Of a stretch of DNA of 5,747 bases, positions 1 through 5,570 are shown in pieces. Under the pieces are notes generated by a model, which saw nothing but the letters and a program-made list of their open reading frames with translations, did not search any database and had not been told where the DNA came from. The DNA lies in the NCBI GenBank assembly GCA_017613335.1, contig JAGAEB010000041.1, positions 1-5,747 on the forward strand, in the 5' to 3' direction. Numbering within the stretch: the first letter of the stretch is position 1; every line of letters starts with the position of its first letter. Source of the stretch: Methanosarcinaceae archaeon. Lineage in GTDB: Archaea > Halobacteriota > Methanosarcinia > Methanosarcinales > Methanosarcinaceae. The position numbers and the translations under genes were made by a program.

Positions 1-104
1 GAAACACAAATGTTAAACATAAATGTGAAACACAAATGTGAAACACAAATGTGAAACACAAATGTGAAACACAAATGTGAAACACAAATGTGAAACACAA
101 ATGT
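1..104. repeat. 13-bp tandem repeat array (left)
   Basis: Eight head-to-tail copies of the 13-bp unit GAAACACAAATGT run from the window edge. Copy 2 (14-26) has two changes and the others are identical. After base 104 the pattern decays into GAAA-led pieces of 10-12 bases (105-150) that end at the putative trmO promoter. The forward strand contains TGA in the unit, so it cannot be read through, whereas the reverse strand has no stop in any frame. There are no spacers, so it is not CRISPR. The array is cut by the window edge and its true length is unknown. Function is unknown. Confidence 0.95.
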
Positions 105-150
105 GAAACACTGTGTGAAACTCAGTGAAAAACACAGTGAAAAAGTGCGG

Positions 151-161
151 GAAAGATTTAA
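151..161 (+). promoter_or_regulatory. Putative archaeal promoter of trmO (BRE/TATA-like)
   Basis: The stretch GAAAGATTTAA has a purine-rich BRE-like part followed by a weak TATA-like ATTTAA, centred about 28 bases before the ATG at 187. No Shine-Dalgarno sequence precedes that ATG, so the spacing fits a leaderless transcript starting at or near the start codon. The box is weak and the call is inferential. Confidence 0.35.
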
Positions 162-186
162 CCGATCCCGGGCTTATTCAGAAAGC

Positions 187-894
187 ATGGAAATAAGACC
201 GATTGCTGTGATCAGGAATGCCTACGATACGAAATTCGGCATTCCGCGTCAGAGCGGACTTGTTAAGGAACTTGTATCGGAGATCGTGTTCGAGCCGGAA
301 TTCAGGGTTCCTGAAGCTTTCCGCGGGCTTGAGACTTTTGAATATATCTGGCTCATCTGGGGATTTTCGGAGACGGCGAATGAGAAATGGTCGCCGACGG
401 TGCGCCCGCCGCGCATGGGCGGAAACCGGCGGATGGGCGTTTTTGCGACGCGTTCGCCTTTCAGGCCGAATCCGCTCGGACTTTCTTCTGTCCGTCTTGC
501 CGGAATCGATTTCGAGGCTGAAAACGGTCCTGTCATTTATGTCACGGGTGCGGATCTTATGAACGGAACGCCGATATATGATATCAAGCCGTATCTGGAA
601 TACGCGGATTCGCACGCGGATGCCGGAAACGGGTTCACGGAAGATTATGAAAGGATCACGCTCCGCGTCAGGATCCCGGAAAACGTCCGGCAGGATTTTG
701 AGAGGATCCCGGAAAAACTGAGACCGGCGCTCATAAAAACATTGGAACAGGATCCGAGACCGTCCTATCAGAAAGATCCGGAAAGGCAGTACGGCGTCGA
801 TTTCGGCGGATTTGACGTGAAATTCGTGATACAGGAAAATGTCCTGACGATCCTGGGCGTTTCGGAGAGGCTTCAGGAAAAAGCCGGAAAGTAA
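187..894 (+). CDS. trmO: tRNA (N6-threonylcarbamoyladenosine37-N6)-methyltransferase TrmO
   Basis: TrmO (YaeB/TsaA, UPF0066 family) uses S-adenosylmethionine to N6-methylate t6A at position 37 of certain ANN-decoding tRNAs, typically tRNA-Thr, in the cytoplasm. From ATG 187 the product is 235 residues, the same length as the E. coli protein. The beta-barrel methyltransferase domain covers about residues 1-145. It contains the family signature GVFATRSPFRPNPLGLS (84-100) and DLMNGTPIYDIKPYL (123-137). A C-terminal domain (about 150-228) carries DPRPSYQKD and YGVDFGGFDVKF, typical of the longer bacterial-type members. The frame is open back to a GTG at 103, but the extra 28 residues come from decayed repeat sequence and lack similarity to the family, so ATG 187 is preferred. 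The gene stands alone on the plus strand and converges on the tRNA-Ser. The two-domain form may reflect transfer from bacteria (inference). Confidence 0.93.
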   Translation: MEIRPIAVIRNAYDTKFGIPRQSGLVKELVSEIVFEPEFRVPEAFRGLETFEYIWLIWGFSETANEKWSPTVRPPRMGGNRRMGVFATRSPFRPNPLGLSSVRLAGIDFEAENGPVIYVTGADLMNGTPIYDIKPYLEYADSHADAGNGFTEDYERITLRVRIPENVRQDFERIPEKLRPALIKTLEQDPRPSYQKDPERQYGVDFGGFDVKFVIQENVLTILGVSERLQEKAGK

Positions 895-974
895 ACAGAA
901 AAAACGAAAGGCGGAAAAGAAAAACAGAAGAGAGAAAACAGAAGAAAATGAAAAAACAGAAGAAAAATGAAAAG
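895..974 (-). terminator. Multi-T-tract terminator downstream of tRNA-Ser
   Basis: Read on the minus strand, the sequence right after the tRNA is a pyrimidine-rich run with about eight T tracts of 4-6 bases and no strong hairpin. This is the usual form of archaeal termination signals. The plus strand is correspondingly A-rich and contains an imperfect 17-19 bp unit, AAAACAGAAGAAAATGA, about three times (roughly 920-970). The trmO transcript, which enters from the other side, sees no T tract here. Confidence 0.65.
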
Positions 975-1058
975 CGCCGAGAGGGAGATTTGAACTCCCG
1001 AGGGGATGATTCCCCACAAGCTTTCCAGGCTTGCGCCCTACCGCTAGACTATCTCGGC
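975..1058 (-). tRNA. tRNA-Ser (anticodon GGA)
   Basis: The minus strand folds into a complete class II tRNA. The acceptor stem GCCGAGA/TCTCGGC (1052-1058 with 976-982) pairs perfectly, with discriminator G at 975 as in serine tRNAs. The D arm carries A14, G15 (base 1044) and G18-G19. The anticodon stem CAAGC/GCTTG holds loop CTGGAAA with anticodon GGA at 1024-1026, reading UCC. The long variable arm forms GGGGA/TCCCC around ATCA, which is diagnostic for Ser/Leu-type tRNAs. The T arm is GGGAG/CTCCC with loop TTCAAAT. There is no intron and CCA is not encoded. G15 can form the Levitt pair with C48 (base 1000), the archaeosine context used by ArcS, and T55 (base 993) is the standard pseudouridine site. 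The gene begins 17 bases after the GNAT-Cbf5 stop codon. Confidence 0.97.
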
Positions 1059-1075
1059 ACGAGACAGAACAGAGT

Positions 1076-2761
1076 CTAAGAAGGGATATTCGATATATAA
1101 GGATTTCTGATACGGCGGTAAAACGTCAGGACGCTCCGGAAAGCGGAAAAACTGATCCGTTTTCCGGAAACATCCGATCGTGCCGTGTTTTCCGGAGAGC
1201 CGGAGGCGGGTGTTTCCTCTTTTTTGTTTCTGCTGACCCACGGATATCTGCCGGGCTCCATGAGGACGGCAACGGGGCGGGCGACGAATCCGGATTCCTT
1301 TTCCATGACTTCGGCAGCGTCCATGAGAGCTTCCGAGAGGGAGATGATCTCGCCTTTTCCGGAAAAGACGGCGACCATATCGCCTTTTTTCAGGCCGGAA
1401 TCGAGGCTGATGATGCCCGGCCTTGCCAGGAAAGCGCCGTGGCAGAGCGCGCCGACGGCTGTATTTCTGACGGTGACCGACGGGATCTGCGCGAAAGATG
1501 TTTCCATCGGGCGGATGAGGCGGCGCAGTTCCGATTCGTCGCCGTTGTCTTTCCAGACAGCATAAGCGTCTTCCAGTTCCTGAAGCGTCGTCATGCCTTC
1601 TTCCGTGAACGGGCCTGCTTTGGAGCGGATGAGTTCCTGCATATGGCCGCCGACGCCGAGCGCCATGCCGATGTCGTGGCAGAGTTTTCTGATATAGGTT
1701 CCCGCTTCGCAGCCGACACGCATCAGGACGTAAGTGTCTTTGAATTCGAGCGGTTCGATGTAATAGATATGTCTTGCGCGGAGCGTCCTTTTGACGGCGG
1801 ATGTGACGGGCGGCATCTGCCAGACGGTTCCCGTGAATTCAGAAAGCGTTTTTTCGATCGTTTTTTTGGGAACGCTCCTGTGCAGTTTCAGAAGGCAGAT
1901 GTATTCTTTTCCGGAAAGACGGATCGCTGCAACAGCTCTCGTCGCTTTCGAGATCATGACCGGCTGGACGCCCGTGACGACCGGATCGAGGGATCCGGAA
2001 TGTCCTGCGAGATCGACTTCCAGGATCTTTTTGACATAAGCAGCGATCTCATGACTTGTCGGGCCGGCCGGTTTGTTGATCACGACGACGCCTTTTTCGA
2101 TGTATTCCCGGATCGGACGGTCTTCCGGCGCCGTACCGTACCGGTCAGGCGATTCTTTGACGTCACCGTACGGGAAAAGACGTTCCCCCCTGTCAAAATT
2201 GAAAAAATGGTCATTCCTGAAAAATTCCTTGGACGGCTGCATAGCTGACAGAAAGGCACTCCGGCGTAAAAAATGTTCGGACGCGCCGGGGCCCGGTCGG
2301 AAAGTCAGCAGCCCTTTTCTGATGAAATATTCATTCAGGAGAGCGGTCATGACGTAGCCGTCTTCGCCGTCGCTGTAATATTTCAGTTCTTTCCAGGCGA
2401 TCGAAAAACCGGCTTTCGTGTACAGACGGATCGCGGCCTGATTGCTGACGCGGACTTCCAGAGAGACTTTGGAAAGGCCTTTGAGCATGAAATAAAGACA
2501 AATGTGATCAAGGAGAGCCTCTCCGATCCCCTGCCGGCGGAAATCTTCGTGGACGGCCAGTGAAAAAATGTGGCCTTCGACGTCCGACAGCGGATAGCCG
2601 ACGACGAATCCGGCGATCATGCCGCCGATGTCCTCAACGAAAAAACCGTCTTCGAACATCTGATAAAATTCGACATATTCGTAGGGATTGTGTTCCCGGA
2701 AAATGCCGGATTCCAGACTGCAGACACAGTCTTCATCTTCCGGACGGAACCTGCGGATCAT
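1076..2761 (-). CDS. cbf5: GNAT acetyltransferase (RimI-like) fused to tRNA/rRNA pseudouridine synthase Cbf5
   Basis: One open frame of 561 residues from ATG 2761 (a GTG lies just before, at 2764) holds two proteins that are normally separate. Residues 1-142 are a RimI-like GNAT N-acetyltransferase with the acetyl-CoA loop RRQGIG (75-80), preceded by FSLAVHEDF and followed by the usual NQAAIRLYTKAGF. Residues about 143-190 are a linker. From about 190 the sequence is archaeal Cbf5/TruB. It has RPIREYIEKGVV and KPAGPTSHE, the catalytic motif GHSGSLDP with nucleophile Asp259 (most relatives have T where this has S), Tyr287 in KEYIC, and Arg358 in GTYIRK. A PUA RNA-binding domain covers about 425-509, and a tail of about 50 polar residues follows. 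Cbf5 is the catalytic subunit of the archaeal H/ACA RNP (with Nop10, Gar1, L7Ae) and also makes tRNA pseudouridine 55. The GNAT half probably acetylates protein N-termini, but its substrate is not shown. Cbf5 could also start at Met174 (bases 2240-2242). The domain calls are secure; whether the fusion is made as one protein is not. Confidence 0.9.
   Translation of the reverse strand: MIRRFRPEDEDCVCSLESGIFREHNPYEYVEFYQMFEDGFFVEDIGGMIAGFVVGYPLSDVEGHIFSLAVHEDFRRQGIGEALLDHICLYFMLKGLSKVSLEVRVSNQAAIRLYTKAGFSIAWKELKYYSDGEDGYVMTALLNEYFIRKGLLTFRPGPGASEHFLRRSAFLSAMQPSKEFFRNDHFFNFDRGERLFPYGDVKESPDRYGTAPEDRPIREYIEKGVVVINKPAGPTSHEIAAYVKKILEVDLAGHSGSLDPVVTGVQPVMISKATRAVAAIRLSGKEYICLLKLHRSVPKKTIEKTLSEFTGTVWQMPPVTSAVKRTLRARHIYYIEPLEFKDTYVLMRVGCEAGTYIRKLCHDIGMALGVGGHMQELIRSKAGPFTEEGMTTLQELEDAYAVWKDNGDESELRRLIRPMETSFAQIPSVTVRNTAVGALCHGAFLARPGIISLDSGLKKGDMVAVFSGKGEIISLSEALMDAAEVMEKESGFVARPVAVLMEPGRYPWVSRNKKEETPASGSPENTARSDVSGKRISFSAFRSVLTFYRRIRNPYISNIPS
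1091..1100 (-). promoter_or_regulatory. TATA box of tRNA-Ser, inside the cbf5 3' end
   Basis: TTATATATCG on the minus strand is the best TATA match in the window. It is centred near 1096, about 38 bases before the tRNA 5' end, so transcription would start near 1070 and leave a leader of about 12 bases for RNase P to remove. The box lies within the last codons of the upstream coding frame (which stops at 1076-1078), so the tRNA can be transcribed independently of cbf5. Confidence 0.6.
2267..2274 (-). promoter_or_regulatory. Possible internal promoter for an unfused Cbf5
   Basis: ATTTTTTA on the minus strand lies inside the GNAT-Cbf5 linker. It is centred about 28 bases before the in-frame ATG at 2242-2240, the same spacing seen at the other putative leaderless starts here. 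A GGAG lies about 16 bases before that ATG, too far for a normal Shine-Dalgarno. If used, it would give a 388-residue Cbf5 without the acetyltransferase. The match is weak. Confidence 0.2.
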
Positions 2762-2780
2762 CACACATGCCTTCTTTGAG

Positions 2781-2789
2781 ATATTTATT
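2781..2789 (-). promoter_or_regulatory. Putative TATA box of the GNAT-Cbf5 gene
   Basis: AATAAATAT on the minus strand is centred about 24 bases before ATG 2761. It fits a leaderless or very short-leader transcript. An AAGG lies about 8 bases upstream of the ATG and could serve as a weak ribosome site if the leader is longer. The box is in the spacer after arcS, so this gene probably does not depend on read-through from arcS. Confidence 0.45.
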
Positions 2790-2938
2790 CAGACGTTTCA
2801 GCGGACAGTGACAGAAAGCCGGCCTTCGGAGAACCCGGAATTTCATCATGCCTGACGGCAGGACAGAAATCATAAACGGACGCCGTGAAGATCGCCCGAT
2901 CCTGCATCATCGGGATTTCCGGCTCTTGGCTTATCGGG

Positions 2939-2979
2939 CGGCTTTCCGGGTTGTTTTCCGGCTGCTCCCGGTTGTTTTC
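2939..2979. repeat. Short tandem duplication at the end of arcS
   Basis: Two adjacent copies of about 20 bases (2939-2958 and 2959-2979) both begin CGGCT and end GGTTGTTTTC, differing by a few bases and one indel. The second copy runs into the arcS stop codon (2978-2980). The rest of the 2762-2977 spacer holds the GNAT-Cbf5 TATA box and no convincing gene. Confidence 0.7.
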
Positions 2980-5065
2980 AGATCGCTTTCGTATGACGCG
3001 GCAGAGCGGCGACGCCTTTTGTCGCCGGACCCATTTCCGGACCGGCCATGAAAGCTTTTCCGATACCGAGGGCATGCGGGCCTTTGACGATGACTTCGTC
3101 GCCGGGGCGGATCTGCGGATCTGCATCGATGACGCCGGGCGCAAGGAGAGAGCCTTTCGGCAGGAAATCAGATATGGTGACGGTATACTGGCCGTGATAT
3201 GCCGGAGACGTGACGATCATTTCGGCGGCTTTCAGGGTGAAAGCGATCTGGCCGAACTGCGGGACGAGTGTGCCGAGGGGCGTTTTTTCGAAGAAGAGCT
3301 GCATCTTCGGGAAATTTCCTTTGACGGATGTCTTTTCCGTGAAAAGGACGTCGGCGATCTCTCCGAGCTGGTAGCGGGCGATCGCATGAAGCTGATCGAC
3401 CTTTTCTTTTTCGTATGATCTTTTGGCAAGAGAAGGCTTTCCGTCCGGTCCTGTGTTCTCCGGGCGGCGGATGATGTCGTCGAGTGCCTTTTTGAGTGTC
3501 TGAAGGCTTGATGCGGACGCCGGGGATCTGCCTGACGTGAAGATTATCTCAATGCCGCACTCGGCGCAGACGTCTTCGCAGATCTCGCGGTACGGCCCTT
3601 CGACGTGGGCGATGATCGCTTTATAGGAGCGTTTGGCGAGATATTTTTTGAGAAGGGATCCGACCCAGGCTCTTTCTTCAAGATCCCAGTGCCCGGTCAC
3701 GGTCGTATCATAATGCGCGGCCGGATACGTCAGTTCCAGTTCACGCGGAACGACGCCGAGCGGCGAGGTGATGATGATCTCGTTGACGAAACGGCGGTTG
3801 CTCCCGACTGCGCGCAGGAATCTCTGGTGGGAATCCGAGAGGGAGTACGGTTTTTTGGAGGCGCACGGGAAAATGATGAGGATGTCTTTTTCCGGCGGGA
3901 TGCAGCGTTCGCAGACTCTTTCGGCAAAACGGCGGATCTCAGCGCGCGTCTGCGATTCGGATGTCGTCGCGAGCATCGTCGTCCGGCGGAAGGCCGCGGC
4001 CGTCATTTCGGAAACGGGGCTTCTGTCGAAGAAACGCAGGAGACCTGTCAGCCAGGGTCTCGTGCGGCACTGCCCTTCGACATATTCACGGAGATGTCCG
4101 CTGCGGATCTTTTCGCGGACAAGAGCCAGTTCGGCTTCGAGGGCGTTGATGTTGTGGCGTTTCAGGTGTTCTGCGCGGGACGTTTTATCAAGACCCAGGA
4201 TATCTTTCGCCGATTTCCCGGCGCAGACGGCGCATCTGCACGGAAGTTCCGTCATATCCTCAAGACGGAAAGTGCCTGCCGGCGTCATGTAACGGTCATC
4301 GTATGCGCAGATGACGGCAGACGTCGTGTCAAAAATGTCCGCGCCGAGGTAAGCAAAGACAGCAACGTTTTCGGGCGCGGCGATCTTCGGAAGCCACAGT
4401 GCTGAGTCGAACGGTATCCTGCTCCGGATATCCATGACGGCATCAAAAAAACGGAAGGGATCGTTTTCCAGTGTGCCGGCGCCTTCCATGATGAAAACAT
4501 CACACGGATCGGTCTCACGGAGGCCGGGTACGGACGAAGATCCGGCGGATCCGGATATGGATGTCTGAGATGAACAGGCAGAACCGGAAAGGCATCCGGA
4601 CGCGTCTTCGCAGCCGTCTCCTTCCGGATTTCCGGCGGGATCCGTCTCTTCGCTGCCGGAGACAGATGATGCGGATCTGACCGCCCGGCGGGGTCTGATC
4701 GTTTTTGCCGTCGGCCGTGTCCTGAGGAGGTCTGCTTCGCGCACGGCTTCCATGATCTTTTCTGTCTTTCTGTCCTCATCCGCGCCGTCATAATACAGGG
4801 TATAGCCCGCCTGCGGCAGGATCAGAAGCGTTCCGTCCGGACATTTTTTCATTTTTTCGACAGCGTCGCGGATCTTTCCGGAATCATCGAAAGGACCGCG
4901 CCAGAAAGCGCCGGCATTGAAAACCGGATAATCTCCCTGTCCGTCCGTGTTTTCGGCTGTTTTTTCCGAGTCGATGAGACAGGGCGTTGTCAGCGGAACG
5001 GATAAACGCAGACTGCCGATGCGGCCTGCGCCGTCCCTTTCGGTCACTTCAAAAAACTGAGTCAT
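2978..5065 (-). CDS. arcS: Archaeosine synthase alpha subunit ArcS (TgtA2)
   Basis: ArcS acts after ArcTGT has placed preQ0 at G15 of tRNA. It attaches lysine to the nitrile, and the radical-SAM partner RaSEA then yields archaeosine (established for the family). The 695-residue product opens with a degenerate TGT-like domain (about 1-345) that keeps the zinc-type cluster CRCAVC (276-281) followed by a histidine at 304. The middle domain (about 390-535) carries PCASKKPYSLSDSHQRF (400-416), the PC-x-x-K-K/x-PYS-x-S-x-x-H signature of ArcS. This separates it from the TGT enzyme itself. A linker region and a PUA domain (about 638-690, KGSLLAPGV to the end) finish it. An unusual Ser/Gly-rich insert occupies about 130-187. 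ATG 5065 is chosen because it starts the conserved MTQFFEVTERDGAGRIG region and sits about 27 bases after a good TATA box with no Shine-Dalgarno. tgtA and RaSEA are not in the window. Confidence 0.93.
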   Translation of the reverse strand: MTQFFEVTERDGAGRIGSLRLSVPLTTPCLIDSEKTAENTDGQGDYPVFNAGAFWRGPFDDSGKIRDAVEKMKKCPDGTLLILPQAGYTLYYDGADEDRKTEKIMEAVREADLLRTRPTAKTIRPRRAVRSASSVSGSEETDPAGNPEGDGCEDASGCLSGSACSSQTSISGSAGSSSVPGLRETDPCDVFIMEGAGTLENDPFRFFDAVMDIRSRIPFDSALWLPKIAAPENVAVFAYLGADIFDTTSAVICAYDDRYMTPAGTFRLEDMTELPCRCAVCAGKSAKDILGLDKTSRAEHLKRHNINALEAELALVREKIRSGHLREYVEGQCRTRPWLTGLLRFFDRSPVSEMTAAAFRRTTMLATTSESQTRAEIRRFAERVCERCIPPEKDILIIFPCASKKPYSLSDSHQRFLRAVGSNRRFVNEIIITSPLGVVPRELELTYPAAHYDTTVTGHWDLEERAWVGSLLKKYLAKRSYKAIIAHVEGPYREICEDVCAECGIEIIFTSGRSPASASSLQTLKKALDDIIRRPENTGPDGKPSLAKRSYEKEKVDQLHAIARYQLGEIADVLFTEKTSVKGNFPKMQLFFEKTPLGTLVPQFGQIAFTLKAAEMIVTSPAYHGQYTVTISDFLPKGSLLAPGVIDADPQIRPGDEVIVKGPHALGIGKAFMAGPEMGPATKGVAALPRHTKAI
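4506..4648 (-). repeat. Near-identical 11-bp direct repeats bounding a Ser/Gly-rich insert in arcS
   Basis: On the minus strand GAGACGGATCC (4648-4638) and GAGACCGATCC (4516-4506) match at 10 of 11 bases and are in the same codon phase, each encoding Glu-Thr-Asp-Pro (140-143 and 184-187). They are 132 bases apart, exactly 44 codons. The 40 residues between them include 11 Ser, 8 Gly and 3 Cys and match no ArcS motif I know. Removing one repeat plus the intervening sequence would restore a continuous ArcS frame. Confidence 0.7.
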
Positions 5066-5087
5066 GCGTCTACAAATTGCCCGATTG

Positions 5088-5095
5088 TTAATAAA
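5088..5095 (-). promoter_or_regulatory. TATA box of arcS
   Basis: TTTATTAA on the minus strand, preceded by the purine-rich BRE-like GAAAG, is centred 26-27 bases before ATG 5065. The intervening bases show no Shine-Dalgarno match, so a leaderless arcS mRNA is likely. Confidence 0.6.
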
Positions 5096-5120
5096 CTTTC
5101 AGAAAGAGTGTCGGGAGAAA

Positions 5121-5140
5121 CCGGATAAAAACACTTCCGG
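5121..5140 (-). terminator. Weak terminator candidate after the csaA-like gene
   Basis: In the 137-base spacer between the csaA-like gene and arcS, the minus strand has a T5 tract flanked by CCGGA and TCCGG, which could form a 5-bp stem. Further pyrimidine-rich bases follow toward 5100. It is a plausible but weak archaeal terminator, and read-through into arcS cannot be excluded. Confidence 0.25.
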
Positions 5141-5202
5141 CCTCTGAGTGAATGAGCCCGTCTTTTTCGTTTTCACGCAGAATCATGTCGGACGCGCATA
5201 TT

Positions 5203-5532
5203 TCAGAAAACTTTGTCGCCGTTTCTGACAGGTTCTGCAGGCATCAGAAGAACGACGCCCTGCTCCGAATCTGTGCCGAGGATGCGGACATCGCTCCTGA
5301 CATCGCCGATATGGATCGGAGAGAGATTGACGCAGCAGATGACCTGCCTGCCGACAAGGTTTTCGGGTGAATAGAGTGCCGTGATCTGAGCGGATGATGT
5401 TCTTATCCCGATCTCATCCCCGAAATCAATCTTAACTTTGTAAGCGGGCTTTTTTGCTTTTTTGTTGATGCAGGCATCAACGACGGTTCCGACGCGAACG
5501 TCAATCTTATCGAAATCTTCAACGGAAATCAC
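5203..5532 (-). CDS. CsaA-like tRNA-binding domain protein
   Basis: The 109-residue product is a single tRNA-binding OB-fold domain (tRBD, as in the C-terminal part of methionyl-tRNA synthetase and in Arc1p/EMAP-II). It matches the CsaA subgroup in length and motifs: ISVEDFDKIDVRVGTVV (2-18), KKPAYKVKIDFGDEIG (27-42), SSAQITALY (46-54), LVGRQVICCVNL (59-70) and the end VRNGDKVF. CsaA proteins form dimers. They have been described as export-related chaperones in bacteria and bind tRNA through the OB fold, and the role in archaea is unclear. No aminoacyl-tRNA synthetase catalytic domain is attached. The GTG start at 5530-5532 is chosen because GGTGAT lies 6 bases upstream and the family N-terminus begins there. 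It is the first gene of the minus-strand group, next to the right-hand repeat array. Confidence 0.9.
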   Translation of the reverse strand: MISVEDFDKIDVRVGTVVDACINKKAKKPAYKVKIDFGDEIGIRTSSAQITALYSPENLVGRQVICCVNLSPIHIGDVRSDVRILGTDSEQGVVLLMPAEPVRNGDKVF

Positions 5533-5538
5533 GGAAAA

Positions 5539-5544
5539 ATCACC
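5539..5544 (-). promoter_or_regulatory. Ribosome binding site deciding the GTG start of the csaA-like gene
   Basis: GGTGAT on the minus strand matches the core complement of the archaeal 16S rRNA 3' end and sits 6 bases before GTG 5532. It is the only clear Shine-Dalgarno site at a gene start in this window and supports the non-ATG start. Confidence 0.65.
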
Positions 5545-5562
5545 GGTACCGGATACAGATGA

Positions 5563-5570
5563 ATTAAAAA
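5563..5570 (-). promoter_or_regulatory. Possible TATA box of the csaA-like gene
   Basis: TTTTTAAT on the minus strand is centred about 34 bases before the GTG start and predicts a leader of roughly 8-10 bases. That only just accommodates the ribosome site at 5539-5544. It lies beside the decayed edge of the right-hand repeat array. Confidence 0.35.

Noticed and set aside
1..150. CRISPR array at the left edge
   Set aside because: The 13-bp units are directly adjacent with no variable spacers, and no cas gene is present.
103..186. GTG start at 103 extending TrmO by 28 residues
   Set aside because: The extension is decayed repeat sequence, has no family similarity and would make the protein longer than the usual 235 residues.
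178..1017. Minus-strand open frame opposite trmO
   Set aside because: It is antisense to TrmO and runs through the tRNA, and it lacks any recognisable domain.
1161..1917. Recurring palindrome TTTCCGGAAA as a possible regulatory motif (1161-1170, 1355-1366, 1908-1917, with a shorter form at 4875-4882)
   Set aside because: In the GNAT-Cbf5 gene all three copies encode Ser-Gly-Lys with the same preferred codons (TCC GGA AAA), so codon choice explains them.
1031..2248. Long plus-strand open frame of 405 codons opposite cbf5
   Set aside because: It overlaps the tRNA and lies antisense to a gene with clear GNAT and Cbf5 motifs. Its product is low complexity with no recognisable domain, so it is a shadow.
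2795..2860. C/D box small RNA in the spacer (ATGATGA and CTGA on the minus strand)
   Set aside because: A perfect box C and a box D occur about 40-45 bases apart, but no internal D'/C' pair is evident and single short motifs are expected by chance.
2785..2910. Small minus-strand protein of about 41 residues in the spacer after arcS
   Set aside because: It has no recognisable domain or good ribosome site, its stop overlaps the GNAT-Cbf5 TATA box, and its frame is only the tail of a shadow of arcS.
5152..5370. Plus-strand open frame of 72 codons
   Set aside because: It is antisense to the CsaA-like gene and shows no domain or start signal.
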